NCBI RefSeq assembly: GCF_018131015.1
Contig: NZ_JAFCJJ010000006.1
Location: 1 to 64,000, forward strand
DNA length: 64,000 bases
Direction of reading: 5' to 3'
Source: Bradyrhizobium diazoefficiens
GTDB lineage: Bacteria; Pseudomonadota; Alphaproteobacteria; Rhizobiales; Xanthobacteraceae
The position numbers and the translations under genes were made by a program. The notes under the pieces are model-generated. The model did no database searches, was not told where the DNA came from, and saw only the letters and a program-made list of their open reading frames with translations. Position 1 is the first letter of the stretch. Every line of letters begins with the position of its first letter. This document shows positions 11,226-20,157 of the stretch, one piece after another.

Positions 11226-12286
11226 GCAGCAGCGCTCCATGCAAAGTCGTCGAAAGCATCCTGCAGCGCGCCGTGAACCAGGCGCGGGTCTTCCGAGGTG
11301 AGAATCGTCTGGCGCCAGGCCTTCAGCTTTTCGGCCGGCGCGCGGCTCGCTTGCGCCGCGACGTCGAGGGCCCAGCCCAGGTGCTTGCGCGCGTGCCTGA
11401 GGCCGATGCGCAAGCCGTAGAGCGCACAGATGCCCTCATAGAGCGTGCGGACGTAGTGGAGCTGCAACTCCAGAGAGGGCACAGCTTCCGCAGCCCCGCC
11501 TTTGAGGCGGCGGCCGATCTGCCCCGGCAGCCATGGCTGGCCCTGCGCGCCGCGGCCGATCATCACGGCATCGGCGCCGGAGGCCTCGAGCGCGGCGAGC
11601 GCTTTCTCGTAGGTCGTGATGTCGCCATTGACGACCAGCGGAATGGCGATGGCCTCGCGCACCGCGCGCACCGCGTCCCAATCGGCCTCGCCCTTGTAGA
11701 ACTGGCAGCGGGTGCGGCCGTGCACGGTGACGAGCTTGACGCCGGCAGCTTCCGCACGCCGCGCCAGTTCCGGCGCGTTGCGGTTGCGGTCGTCCCAGCC
11801 GAGGCGCATCTTCAGCGTCACCGGAACTTTCACGGCCGCGATGGTCGCCTCGATCAGGCTGACGGCGTGGTCGAGGTCGCGCATCAGGGCCGAGCCGGAC
11901 TGGCCGCCGGTGACGTGGCGGGCCGGACAGCCCATGTTGATGTCGATGATGTCGGCGCCGTCGGCTTCGGCAATCCGGGCGCCCTCCGCCATCCAGTGCG
12001 CCTCGCAGCCGGCGAGCTGGACCACATGCGGGCCGATGCCGGTTGCTTCGCAGCGCAACCGCGACATCCGGTGGCCATTGGCAAGCTCATCGCTGGCGGT
12101 CATTTCGGACACCACCAGGCCGGCTCCGAGCTCGGCCGCGAGCCGCCGGACGGGCGAGTCGGTGACCCCCGACATGGGCGCCAGGAGAACCGGGGTGGCG
12201 ACTTCAATTTCGCCTATTGTCAACGGCTTAACGCCTGATCCTACCGGTCCGGTCACAGAGGTCTCATTCACGGGACAGGGCTTCAT
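11222..12286 (-). CDS. dusB: tRNA-dihydrouridine synthase DusB (NifR3 type)
   Basis: DusB reduces uridine to dihydrouridine in the tRNA D-loop, using FMN and NADPH. The 354-residue product has a TIM-barrel fold with the family's [20 protein letters not shown] start, the GCPA active-site region ([20 protein letters not shown], catalytic Cys) and the FMN phosphate-binding VNGDITT and [12 protein letters not shown] motifs. It is first in the dusB(nifR3)-ntrB-ntrC operon, an arrangement shared by many alphaproteobacteria. The start at 12286 ([10 protein letters not shown]) fits the predicted promoter and palindrome just upstream; the frame itself runs 15 codons further. Confidence 0.95.
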   Translation of the reverse strand: MKPCPVNETSVTGPVGSGVKPLTIGEIEVATPVLLAPMSGVTDSPVRRLAAELGAGLVVSEMTASDELANGHRMSRLRCEATGIGPHVVQLAGCEAHWMAEGARIAEADGADIIDINMGCPARHVTGGQSGSALMRDLDHAVSLIEATIAAVKVPVTLKMRLGWDDRNRNAPELARRAEAAGVKLVTVHGRTRCQFYKGEADWDAVRAVREAIAIPLVVNGDITTYEKALAALEASGADAVMIGRGAQGQPWLPGQIGRRLKGGAAEAVPSLELQLHYVRTLYEGICALYGLRIGLRHARKHLGWALDVAAQASRAPAEKLKAWRQTILTSEDPRLVHGALQDAFDDFAWSAAA

Positions 12287-12310
12287 CGCACCTGCTAAGG
12301 CCAATCTTGC

Positions 12311-12325
12311 GCACAATTCTTGTGC
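12311..12325 (-). promoter_or_regulatory. NtrC-like palindrome in the dusB-ntrBC leader
   Basis: GCACAA-TTC-TTGTGC is a perfect 6-bp inverted repeat with the GCAC-N7-GTGC core of NtrC sites. It lies 25-39 bp upstream of the dusB start and just downstream of a plausible -10 element, a position suited to repression. Autorepression of nifR3(orf1)-ntrBC by NtrC is established in some rhizobia. That this site acts so here is inference. Confidence 0.5.
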
Positions 12326-12344
12326 AGTCAAGCTTCATGCCTAC

Positions 12345-12372
12345 AGTTTAGACAGTTCTTCCCATTTTTCAA
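12345..12372 (-). promoter_or_regulatory. Predicted sigma-70-type promoter of dusB-ntrBC
   Basis: Reading the minus strand, TTGAAA (12372-12367) and TAAACT (12350-12345) are separated by 16 bp, close to the vegetative consensus. Transcription would start near 12337, giving a leader of about 50 nt that carries the NtrC-like palindrome. No sigma-54 -24/-12 element was seen nearby. Confidence 0.45.
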
Positions 12373-12499
12373 GTGCAGTGCAGCAAATTGTCCTCTGCCG
12401 CAATGCTGGGAAACCCCCTTTTTTTGCGGGCCCGCCGTGCTAGAGGCATGCCGGCAATCCAGCGCACCCCGATCCCCTCCCTCTGAGTATTCGAGTCCT

Positions 12500-13696
12500 A
12501 TGGCGAAATCACAACGCACCGCAGTCGTTCTCGTCGCGGCCGGACGGGGCCTGCGCGCCGGTGCCGGCGGACCGAAGCAGTACCGCACGATTGGCGGCGT
12601 GCCGGTGATCTTCCGCGCCATGGAAGCCTTCAGCCGCCATGCCGACGTGGCGGTGGTGCAGCCGGTCGTGAACCCCGACGACAGCGCCATGTTCGCAAGC
12701 GCGGTCGCGGGCTTGCCGCACGCGCCGCCGACCAATGGCGGGGCGACGCGCCAGGCCTCGGTGCTCGCCGGTCTCGAAGCGCTTGCGGCGCATGCGCCGG
12801 ATATCGTCCTGATCCACGACGCGGCGCGCCCCTTCGTCTCGGAAGCCCTGATCTCGCGCGCGATCGAAGCGGCAAGCCGCACGGGCGCCGCGATCCCCGC
12901 GATTGCCGTCACCGACACCATCAAGCTCACCGGCGAAGCCGGCAATGTCGAGGGCACGCCGGACCGCTCGCGCTTGCGAATCGCGCAGACGCCGCAATCC
13001 TTTCGCTTCGATGTCATCCTGGAGGCGCATCGTCGCGCGGCCCGGGATGGACGCAGCGATTTCACCGATGATGCCGCGATCGCCGAATGGGCGGGATTGA
13101 CGGTTGCGACCTTTGAGGGCGATGTTGCCAATATGAAGCTCACCACTCCCGAGGATTTCGTGCGCGAGGAAGCGCGCCTGGCCAGCCTGCTCGGCGACAT
13201 CAGGACAGGCACCGGCTACGACGTGCATGCCTTCGGCGAAGGCGATCACGTCATGATCTGCGGCGTGCGCGTGCCGCACACGAAGGGTTTTCTCGCCCAT
13301 TCCGACGGCGATGTCGGCCTGCATGCGCTGGTCGACGCCATCCTCGGCGCGCTGGCCGACGGCGACATCGGCTCGCACTTCCCGCCGAGCGATGCGAAGT
13401 GGAAGGGCGCCTCCTCCGACCAGTTCCTCAGATACGCCATTGACCGCGTCACGCAGCGCGGCGGGCGCGTCGCCAATCTCGAGGTCACGCTGATCTGCGA
13501 GCGGCCGAAGATCGGCCCCTTGCGCGATACCATGCGCGCCCGCATCGCCGAGATCTCCGGCGTCGACATCTCGCGCGTGGCGGTGAAGGCGACGACCAGC
13601 GAGCGGCTCGGCTTCACCGGTCGCGAGGAAGGCATCGCGGCGACCGCGAGCGCCACCATCCGCCTGCCGTTTACCGACAAGATCTGGAGCGTGTAG
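12500..13696 (+). CDS. ispDF: Bifunctional IspD/IspF isoprenoid enzyme
   Basis: This fusion carries out two steps of the MEP isoprenoid pathway: IspD joins MEP to CTP, and IspF cyclises the later intermediate to MEcPP. The 398-residue product has the IspD nucleotidyltransferase motif [21 protein letters not shown] at the N-terminus and HDAARPFV in the middle, then from about residue 234 the IspF domain [13 protein letters not shown] with the metal-binding DVH and the [11 protein letters not shown] motif. Fused IspDF is typical of alphaproteobacteria. The ATG at 12500 ([10 protein letters not shown]) is right; the frame runs open upstream without protein-like content. It diverges from dusB and is followed by the cinA-type gene after 4 bp. 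Confidence 0.96.
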   Translation: MAKSQRTAVVLVAAGRGLRAGAGGPKQYRTIGGVPVIFRAMEAFSRHADVAVVQPVVNPDDSAMFASAVAGLPHAPPTNGGATRQASVLAGLEALAAHAPDIVLIHDAARPFVSEALISRAIEAASRTGAAIPAIAVTDTIKLTGEAGNVEGTPDRSRLRIAQTPQSFRFDVILEAHRRAARDGRSDFTDDAAIAEWAGLTVATFEGDVANMKLTTPEDFVREEARLASLLGDIRTGTGYDVHAFGEGDHVMICGVRVPHTKGFLAHSDGDVGLHALVDAILGALADGDIGSHFPPSDAKWKGASSDQFLRYAIDRVTQRGGRVANLEVTLICERPKIGPLRDTMRARIAEISGVDISRVAVKATTSERLGFTGREEGIAATASATIRLPFTDKIWSV

Positions 13697-13700
13697 GATC

Positions 13701-14306
13701 ATGGGCGGCAGCGACGCACGCGCCCTCTCCCGCTCGCTGCTCGATCTGTGCCGCATGCGCAAGCTGACGATTGCGACCGCCGAGTCCTGCACCGGCGGTC
13801 TCGTCGCCGGCGCGCTGACCGACATCCCCGGCTCCTCCGACGTGATCGACCGCGGCTTCGTCACCTATTCCAACGACGCCAAGCGCGCGATGCTCGGGGT
13901 CGAGGCGGGCACGCTCACCAATTTCGGCGCCGTCAGCAAGGAGACCGCAACCGCCATGGCGGTCGGCGCGCTGGAGCGCGCCGGCGTCGATCTCGCGGTC
14001 GCCATCACCGGGATTGCCGGCCCCGGCGGCGCCACGCCGGGCAAGCCGGTCGGGCTCGTGCATTTCGCCGCCGCCGCGCGCGACGGCCGCATCATCCATC
14101 GCGAGCAGCGTTTTGGCGCGATCGGCCGCAGCGCCGTGCGCGCCCGCTCCGTGGTCGAGGCCCTGCGCATGCTGATGGAGCTCGCGCGCGGCCCGCAGGT
14201 TCAGGCCAAGCCACAACGCGCCGCCGCAGGCCGCTTGCGCCCGCGCGTGACGCGGACGCCGCGCCGGCACGCGGTGAAACGCAGGCCGCCGCGCTCGCCG
14301 CGGTGA
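13701..14306 (+). CDS. CinA C-terminal domain protein (PncC-type amidase)
   Basis: The protein belongs to the CinA C-terminal/PncC family, which deamidates nicotinamide mononucleotide in NAD recycling. The 201-residue product has the family's TAESCTGGLVAGALTDIPGSS, the FVTYSNDAKRAMLGV segment and AITGIAGPGGATPGKPVGLV. The N-terminal MoaB-like domain of full CinA is absent, which is normal for stand-alone PncC. The last 35 residues form an Arg/Pro-rich basic tail beyond the family core, possibly disordered. It sits 4 bp after ispDF and is probably translated from the same mRNA. Confidence 0.9.
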   Translation: MGGSDARALSRSLLDLCRMRKLTIATAESCTGGLVAGALTDIPGSSDVIDRGFVTYSNDAKRAMLGVEAGTLTNFGAVSKETATAMAVGALERAGVDLAVAITGIAGPGGATPGKPVGLVHFAAAARDGRIIHREQRFGAIGRSAVRARSVVEALRMLMELARGPQVQAKPQRAAAGRLRPRVTRTPRRHAVKRRPPRSPR

Positions 14307-14554
14307 AAGGGCCCGCTCACATCGGTAAGCGGGATGCCGGAACTCACGCCCACCCCATTTCGATGCTTTGCGACCTTGGCAATGCTCGGACGCTTTGCGC
14401 GTCGCGATGAACGTTGCCATGGCATTTCGCTGGCTGCTCGAATTGCAACCTGAGCGCGAGGGATCCTCGCGCCCCCAACGCATCGCAAATCGTTCAGAAA
14501 TGCGTCACTGGAGAATGCGCTGAACTGTCACGGAGCGCTGGTAGCGGTACCGAT

Positions 14555-14570
14555 TGCGCAATTTTGCGCA
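14555..14570. promoter_or_regulatory. Palindrome upstream of the PhoX-like gene
   Basis: TGCGCAA-TT-TTGCGCA is a perfect 16-bp dyad, 18 bp before the ATG at 14589. It is short but exact and sits in the 5' leader, so it could be an operator or a small leader hairpin. The rest of the 280-bp gap after the cinA-type gene shows a weak CCCGCT/AGCGGG hairpin and nothing coding. Confidence 0.35.
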
Positions 14571-14588
14571 GGCAAGAGGAACCGTTCC

Positions 14589-16193
14589 ATGCGTCGGACA
14601 GCGAAGATCGGACTTGTATCATTCCTGGCGCTCAGCGCAGCGCCCGCTTTTGCAGACAATGACGGTGTTGGCCGGATCGAGGACGGCGTCCCGGCTGCGA
14701 ACGCCGCAACCGGTTCGCCGGCCACGCTGATCGATCCGGACTTCAAGACGCGCGTGATCGCCAGGGGCAACGATCCCTTGGAGAATCCGGCCGGCATTTT
14801 TATCAAGTTCGGCATTCTGAGCGACACCACCCGCACGGAACCCGATCAGAACACGTATCTCGTGCTCGAGCAAAATCCCGGCGGGCCCAGCCCGGGCTTC
14901 GACTATGGCAGGCACTTCCTCTTCCAGGGACACGAGAACGGCGGCGGACAAGCCTACATCACCCGCGTCAATCTCGATGTGAACGATCCGAACCATCGCA
15001 TCACGCTGCTCACCCCCGGCAACGGTGCAAGCACCGGATTCAGCTCCATTGATGGCAGCACATTCAACCCGTTCACGAAGACGCTGCTGTTCACCCAGGA
15101 GACCAGCTCCGCAGGAAATGGCACGGGCAAGGTGATCCAGGTGACGCTGGGCTGGCCGCCCGTCGTCAACACGTTGGAAAACTTCCTCGGCCTTGGCGGC
15201 TATGAAGGGATCCGCATCGACGACGAGGGCAACCTCTATCTGGTCGAAGACATCAGCGGAAAGCGGCCCGGCGGTCTCGGTGCCAACAACGTCCCGCTCA
15301 ACGCCGCGGCGCAGCCGAATTCATTCGTCTACCGATACATTCCGAACAACAAGAGGCGGATCGAGGACGGCGGCAAGCTGCAGGCGCTGCAGGTGATCAT
15401 CGATGGCGCTCCGGTCAAGTTCAACGAAGCGGACCCAAAGGGCGACATCCTGTCCCCGGCACAGTTGAAGCTGCATACGCCGGGAAGCTCCTATCCGATC
15501 AAATGGGTGACGATCGCGACACCGGCGAAGGACAGCCCGACAAGCGTGGGATCCGCCACCGCGCTGGCCAAGGCGGCTGGAGCGACCCCGTTCAAGCGTC
15601 CGGAGAACATGGCATGGCTGCCGGGCTCCAACTTCCGGACCTTCTTCTTCACGCCGACCGGCGACACCGATGCGCCCACAAGCCAGTTGCCCGAGCTTGC
15701 CGCGCGCGGCTCGTGGGGCTCGATCTTTCGGGTCGACCTCCGCAATGACGGCGACGGCGATCGCGACGATCGTTTCAAGAAGAACGACGGAACGATCTCG
15801 CTCTTCTTCCTGGGTGACCAGGTACACAACTCCTTCGACAACATCAATTTCGCCAGCCACCGTCAGATGCTCGTGGCCGAGGACCGGGGCGACACGCTGC
15901 ACGACCAGTTGAATACGCTCGACAGTGTCTGGGCATTCGACGTGCACGACAAGACTCCGAAGCCTCTGCGTTTCATTGCACTCGGTCGCGACGCGTCGGC
16001 CTCGGCAATCGGCCAGGAGGACAACGAGCCCACCGGCGTCCTCGTTTCGAAGGGCAGCACGAGGAAAGACGGCCAACTCGGCACCAGCGAAGCACTCGAA
16101 GAGCATGCGCGCGGGTTCTTTACCCAGCAGCATGGCGACAACGTCGTCTTTGAATTCTTCCGCGTGCGCGACGAGCGCCGCGCTGGCCGATAG
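14589..16193 (+). CDS. Secreted PhoX-like (DUF839) protein
   Basis: A 534-residue exported protein of the DUF839/PhoX type. The Sec signal peptide is clear (MRRTAKIGLVSFLALSAAPAFA, then DNDG). The mature part has PhoX-like segments such as GYEGIRIDDEGNLYLVEDISG, FKRPENMAWLPGS and HNSFDNINFASHRQMLVAEDRGDTLHDQ, expected from a beta-propeller. Characterised PhoX enzymes are Ca/Fe-dependent phosphatases and usually use a Tat signal; no twin-arginine motif is seen here, so phosphatase activity is uncertain. A GGAACC-type region and a palindrome precede the start. It is the first gene of the block between cinA and ratA. Confidence 0.8.
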   Translation: MRRTAKIGLVSFLALSAAPAFADNDGVGRIEDGVPAANAATGSPATLIDPDFKTRVIARGNDPLENPAGIFIKFGILSDTTRTEPDQNTYLVLEQNPGGPSPGFDYGRHFLFQGHENGGGQAYITRVNLDVNDPNHRITLLTPGNGASTGFSSIDGSTFNPFTKTLLFTQETSSAGNGTGKVIQVTLGWPPVVNTLENFLGLGGYEGIRIDDEGNLYLVEDISGKRPGGLGANNVPLNAAAQPNSFVYRYIPNNKRRIEDGGKLQALQVIIDGAPVKFNEADPKGDILSPAQLKLHTPGSSYPIKWVTIATPAKDSPTSVGSATALAKAAGATPFKRPENMAWLPGSNFRTFFFTPTGDTDAPTSQLPELAARGSWGSIFRVDLRNDGDGDRDDRFKKNDGTISLFFLGDQVHNSFDNINFASHRQMLVAEDRGDTLHDQLNTLDSVWAFDVHDKTPKPLRFIALGRDASASAIGQEDNEPTGVLVSKGSTRKDGQLGTSEALEEHARGFFTQQHGDNVVFEFFRVRDERRAGR

Positions 16194-16236
16194 CACTGCC
16201 GGCCGGAACGGGGCGGGTTCGACCGCTTTACCGAGA

Positions 16237-16300
16237 CCTGGCGAGCCTCGCCCGCCAAGCCAGGTTGTCTGCCATGCCCGGGCCGAGGTCCGGGTATGGC
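16237..16300. terminator. Paired hairpins between convergent genes
   Basis: Two inverted repeats lie between the PhoX-like gene (plus) and the LuxR-type gene (minus). CCTGGC (16237-16242) pairs with GCCAGG (16259-16264). GCCATGCCCGG (16271-16281) pairs with CCGGGTATGGC (16290-16300) with one G-T pair. The second resembles Bradyrhizobium intergenic palindromes. Neither has a T-run, so termination is an inference from position. Confidence 0.45.
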
Positions 16301-16329
16301 GGATCGTGCTGTGCGAACTCGACGGAGCT

Positions 16330-16360
16330 ACAATCCCTTGCGCTACCCGTCGGGCAAGAC
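16330..16360 (+). repeat. Short copy of the interspersed repeat's left end
   Basis: The segment starting ACAATCCCTTGCG and ending GTCGGGCAAGAC matches the start of the longer repeat at 18644 with only a few differences, in the same orientation. It ends about 45 bp before the stop codon of the LuxR-type gene, so the two copies flank that gene. Beyond about 31 bp the two copies diverge. Confidence 0.6.
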
Positions 16361-16403
16361 ATCCAACCGGTGGAGCAAATCTCGTCGGCAGGCACAAAAT
16401 TCG

Positions 16404-18476
16404 CTATACAAGCAGGTCGTGCATCGGATGATGCGTAGCGCTTTGTCCGTGCGCAATGGCGCACTGCTCCGCGGACGAAGGGTCCAATAGCTCCGCATCG
16501 TGGACCGCTATCAGATCGCTATTTGCGCCTGCGTGCGGACCATGTTCATTGGAATCCGGTCCGTGGCCACCATGGACCCCGGAACTATGCGAAGCTTGGG
16601 GCGGCGCAATTTCATTCTTGAAATGAAAGGAATCTCCGGGCTCTGACGCAGCCGCCTTTTGTGCCTGACCTGAGTGTTCAGTAGCCCGGTCCTTGCCTCC
16701 AGCGTGCTGACTCGGGCCCGCAGGCAGGGAATCCTTTGCAGGCTTGTCGTGCAGTTCCTGTTGAGACTGACCGGAATGGTCTTCGCTCGCCTTCCCGGCG
16801 TCCTTCTTGGCATGCTGGTCGGCCGCGCTTGGATGGCCTTGCGAAGCGTGAAGATCGTGCTGGGATTGCGCATGATCGGCGTCGCCTGCCGGCACGTCCT
16901 GCTTGGAATGCTGCTTGGCGTCGTCCTTCGAATGAGCCAAATCACGCTGTAATTGCCGGTGATTGGAATCGTCTTTCGGTGCGCCGGAGTTGTCCTGCTG
17001 CTTGTCAGGCGGGCCGTCGCCCTCGGCGGCTTTCAAATCACGTTGCGATTGACCATGATTGGAGCCGTCTCCCGCGGCCTCATGGAGGCTGTCACGTCCG
17101 GCATGTCCCGGCGCGCCGGTTGCAGCCCCCTGCTCGGCGCCGCCCTGATCGAGCACGGCGTCGATGGCTCCGGATCCGACGTGAGGGTTGCCGTTGCTGC
17201 CTGCGCCATCCTCACGCGTATACGCAGCGATGATCTGAGCACCGTCGCTATCTCTCGCGAAAGTTTCGCTTCCGGCAGCGACGAAGGCAAATGATTGATC
17301 GTATGTTTCAGGATGCAGCCAAGCCAGGTTGTCGAAGGTGACGAGATGCCCATCGCCGCTGCCAGGAGAATTGGGGGCTGCCGAACCGCCAGGTCCGTTT
17401 GCTGTGGCTGCCGCATCGACGGTTGCACGATCGCCGAGATTGGACGCTTGCGCGACGCTGTTGAGCAGTTCGTAAAACCAGATCCCGACCGCCGTCATCA
17501 TGAACGTCGAGAAACTCCCGGAGGCCGGCCTTGCCGAGCTGAACGCCGGCAAGTTGATCGAGCCGGCACCGATATCGATACCGGATTGGATGGGTTTTTC
17601 GGCCCGTCCCGACGCCTCATTTATGGGATTCTCCTCACGACCGGCTTTGAACAGGGCTTTGACCGTCTTGCCTGAAGCAGCGGCGGTCTTCTTGGCGTTG
17701 ATCCTGATGGTTATGACCTCGCCGGCGCCGTCTGCGGTCATGACCGCGAAAGTGTCGGGGGTCTCGTGGCCGGATGCGCTCGCGCGGGCGGCCTTGACGT
17801 CGTCCAGGGCGGCGTAGATCAGAGCTGCAAGCGCGCCGAGCCCGCCGTAGAGGCGCGACAGGGCGAATGCTGCGACCTCGCGCCGGCCTTTGATCTCAAG
17901 CTGTGTCGAGATGTGATCGAGCCGCGCCTTGATGGTGCCTGTGGAGACCTTGAGTTGGCGTGCAATCTGCTTGTTCGACATGCCGTAAGCGACCAGGCGC
18001 ATGATCTTGCGCTCCTGGCCCGTCAGTGCCAGTCCATTTTCGCCCAACGCGCCATTTTCTTCCTTGCCGGCAGTTGCGCGGTCGTGGGCGGGGGCCACTA
18101 GCTTCAGGGTCTGCATCAATCTTTCGGGTTTCTCGCGCATCGAAACCGCGCAGCATGCACCCGCTGCGATTGCGGCGGCGAGATCGCCATGTGCGGCGGA
18201 GGCAGTGTAGAAGACCAACCGTGTGGGAATGTTTTCGGCCCTGATGACGGCGAGCATTTGAGATGCCGTCACGTCGGCAAATCCGTCCTCGACAAGCACG
18301 ACGTCTGGCGTCAACTTCCGGATCGCCTTGAGGCAACCGGCACCATCAAGGCAGGACGCGACGATCGCAAAGTCACGCTCCGCCGCAAACAACGTCGCAA
18401 AGCCCTGCAGAACGATCGGACGGCGATCCGCTATCACCAGTCGGATGGGACGCATGCGCGCTTCCGTCGGGAACAT
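16404..18476 (-). CDS. LuxR-type regulator with degenerate receiver and repetitive tail
   Basis: A 690-residue protein. Residues 11-130 form a NarL/LuxR-type receiver in which key residues are changed: the usual DD pair is D17-R18 (VIADRRP), the phospho-acceptor Asp position is E63 (PDVVLVEDG), and the switch Lys near residue 115 is Met. Residues about 148-205 are a good LuxR helix-turn-helix (LTGQERKIMRLVAYGMSNKQ, STGTIKARLDHI). After a weakly hydrophobic stretch and a stronger segment (FSTFMMTAVGIWFYELLN), residues about 470-605 carry at least four degenerate repeats of 30-35 residues with core HxQSQxxL and are rich in His, Gln, Asp and Lys. An alternative start is 18455 (MRPIRLV). Function is unknown; phosphorylation-independent regulation is inferred. 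Confidence 0.8.
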   Translation of the reverse strand: MFPTEARMRPIRLVIADRRPIVLQGFATLFAAERDFAIVASCLDGAGCLKAIRKLTPDVVLVEDGFADVTASQMLAVIRAENIPTRLVFYTASAAHGDLAAAIAAGACCAVSMREKPERLMQTLKLVAPAHDRATAGKEENGALGENGLALTGQERKIMRLVAYGMSNKQIARQLKVSTGTIKARLDHISTQLEIKGRREVAAFALSRLYGGLGALAALIYAALDDVKAARASASGHETPDTFAVMTADGAGEVITIRINAKKTAAASGKTVKALFKAGREENPINEASGRAEKPIQSGIDIGAGSINLPAFSSARPASGSFSTFMMTAVGIWFYELLNSVAQASNLGDRATVDAAATANGPGGSAAPNSPGSGDGHLVTFDNLAWLHPETYDQSFAFVAAGSETFARDSDGAQIIAAYTREDGAGSNGNPHVGSGAIDAVLDQGGAEQGAATGAPGHAGRDSLHEAAGDGSNHGQSQRDLKAAEGDGPPDKQQDNSGAPKDDSNHRQLQRDLAHSKDDAKQHSKQDVPAGDADHAQSQHDLHASQGHPSAADQHAKKDAGKASEDHSGQSQQELHDKPAKDSLPAGPSQHAGGKDRATEHSGQAQKAAASEPGDSFHFKNEIAPPQASHSSGVHGGHGPDSNEHGPHAGANSDLIAVHDAELLDPSSAEQCAIAHGQSATHHPMHDLLV

Positions 18477-18643
18477 AATAATACAACCTCACTCAATGAA
18501 ATGCGTCCGAGTTTCAGCGGCCGCCACTTTTAAGAACCAGCGCGGCAACGCGTGATGTCTCTCTGGGTTCCCAAACGGCTGGGCGATCAGAGGGCGCCCA
18601 TCCCTGCGACTAAGTCACCAACAGAGTGACACCTGCACGCTCC

Positions 18644-19250
18644 ACAATCCCTTGCGTTGCCCGTCGGCAAAACAGACAAGAGGCCGGTCAATCCACACGT
18701 GCGAAAATATTCCACTTTACCGAACTTCTGATTTTGCGTAGAAGTGCGCCACCTCATCCCGGTCAGAGGGGCGTATCGCGATCGTCACGACACGCGGGGT
18801 GAGCGGCGGTGGACGCAAGTCGCGTCGGCGCGGAAAGCTTCGCAGGGCGGGCAACCGTGAGCGAAGCCGGACGCGCATACGACCGGCGAGGCTTGCGTAC
18901 GGCGAAACCGTGTCGTCCTGGCGCCCGGAGCCTGTGCGCCAAGTCCCGTGGTGATGTTGCGGCCCAACCGGGCTCCGTGCATCAGCCATCCGCGGGGCGA
19001 CGGGGGCAATAGTGCATCGCTCCCCGGGGAGAGCTCGGCATAAGCCGTCAAACCACTGCGCAGGGAAGGCCGGTTGTTCGGCTTCACCTGTATGCCGCTG
19101 TGCAACTATCTTTCGCGCAAGTCTCGCACAGTGGACCGTGGGTGCCCGGCCGGCACCCGGCCTTCCCTGCGTCCTCTGACCTGAGGGCGACACGCCGACG
19201 CAAGACTCGGGCAGGAACTGTCGCGAGGCCGCAGCGTTATGTCTGGTTCT
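18644..19250 (+). repeat. Long interspersed repeat of Bradyrhizobium type
   Basis: About 600 bp starting ACAATCCCTTGCG and including a motif near 18770 (GGGGCGTATCGCGATCGTCA) and one near 19016 (CATCGCTCCCCGGGGAGAGC). From memory, this is a repeat found many times in Bradyrhizobium and related genomes. Long frames cross it on both strands (for example 18717-19253 minus), but they are Arg/Pro/Ala-rich with no domain and no clean start, so I regard them as non-coding. Its first 30 bp recur at 16330-16360. Limits are approximate. The rest of the gap 18477-19420 holds no gene that I can support. Confidence 0.6.
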
Positions 19251-19420
19251 CAAAACAGCACGAAATAACTTGCCGAACGCGATCGGGATCGCAAATGCAG
19301 GCGAGGCGACCGAACCTCATCGCGCGTGTCCGATCTTGCGCGGGAAAATATTGTCGCAATAATGCTGCTCTACGCTGTGATCCGGAATCAACCGGACCAG
19401 CATTGCGGAGGGCGACGAAA

Positions 19421-20146
19421 GTGTTCGCTCGCGTCGCGGCCTCGGCCGCGGTCATAACCACCTTGGCCGCCATTGCAGCCTTGGCCGCCCTTGAAGGTGC
19501 GGCCGCCCAGACTGCCAGCCAGCCGCCCGACACAATGGGGGCGCGGGTCGCGGCGTGCACGCCGTGCCACGGCAACCAGGGCGAAGGCACCAGTGACGTT
19601 TATTTCCCGCGCCTGGCGGGCAAGCCGGCCGGCTATCTCTACAACCAGCTCGTCGCCTTCAAGAATGGCCGGCGGAAGTACCCGCCGATGAACTATCTGC
19701 TCGAATTCCTCCCCGATCCCTACCTGCAGCAGATGGCGGACTATTTTGCGGATCAGCATCCGCCTCTGCCGCCGGTGGCGCCCAGCGATGCAGGTGAGCA
19801 GGTGCTGAAGCATGGCCAGTCGCTGGTGACCCGCGGCGACCCGCAGCGCCAGATCCCGGCTTGTGGAAGCTGCCATGGCCCGGCCCTGACCGGGATGGAG
19901 CCTGGCGTTCCGGGTCTCCTCGGATTGCGTCCGAACTACATCAGCGCGCAGCTGGGGGCATGGCGTTACGGCACCCGCACTGCAAAGTCGCCGGACTGCA
20001 TGCAGCAGGTCGCCGCGCGGCTCACGGAGGAGGACGTCACCGCAGTTGCGGCATGGCTGGCGAGCCGGCCGGCGCCCGTGAACCTCGCGCCGGCTCCGAA
20101 GGGCACGTACGTGCTGCCCTTCGCCTGCGGCAGTGAACCGGACTGA
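19421..20146 (+). CDS. Diheme cytochrome c (c4-like)
   Basis: A 241-residue exported electron carrier with two class I haem-binding motifs, CTPCH (about residue 46) and CGSCH (about residue 148), each in its own domain, so a c4-like tandem cytochrome. The GTG at 19421 is preceded by GGAGGG eight bases away and opens directly into a signal peptide ([20 protein letters not shown], cleavage after AAAQ). The frame is open for 107 more codons upstream, but that part lies in the repeat and is not protein-like. It heads the oxidase cluster and ends 11 bp before the next cytochrome. It probably feeds electrons to the ba3-type oxidase downstream. Confidence 0.87.
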   Translation: MFARVAASAAVITTLAAIAALAALEGAAAQTASQPPDTMGARVAACTPCHGNQGEGTSDVYFPRLAGKPAGYLYNQLVAFKNGRRKYPPMNYLLEFLPDPYLQQMADYFADQHPPLPPVAPSDAGEQVLKHGQSLVTRGDPQRQIPACGSCHGPALTGMEPGVPGLLGLRPNYISAQLGAWRYGTRTAKSPDCMQQVAARLTEEDVTAVAAWLASRPAPVNLAPAPKGTYVLPFACGSEPD

Positions 20147-20157
20147 GGAGACGGGGG

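Noticed and set aside
18717-19253. 178-codon minus-strand frame and overlapping plus-strand frames
   Set aside because: Arg/Pro-rich composition with no domain, inside an interspersed repeat that gives similar spurious frames in other Bradyrhizobium genomes.
19377-19391. FixK/Fnr-like box GTGAT-N5-ATCAA before the cytochrome cluster
   Set aside because: The spacer is 5 bp instead of 4 and the first half-site is imperfect, so it does not fit the FixK/Fnr consensus.
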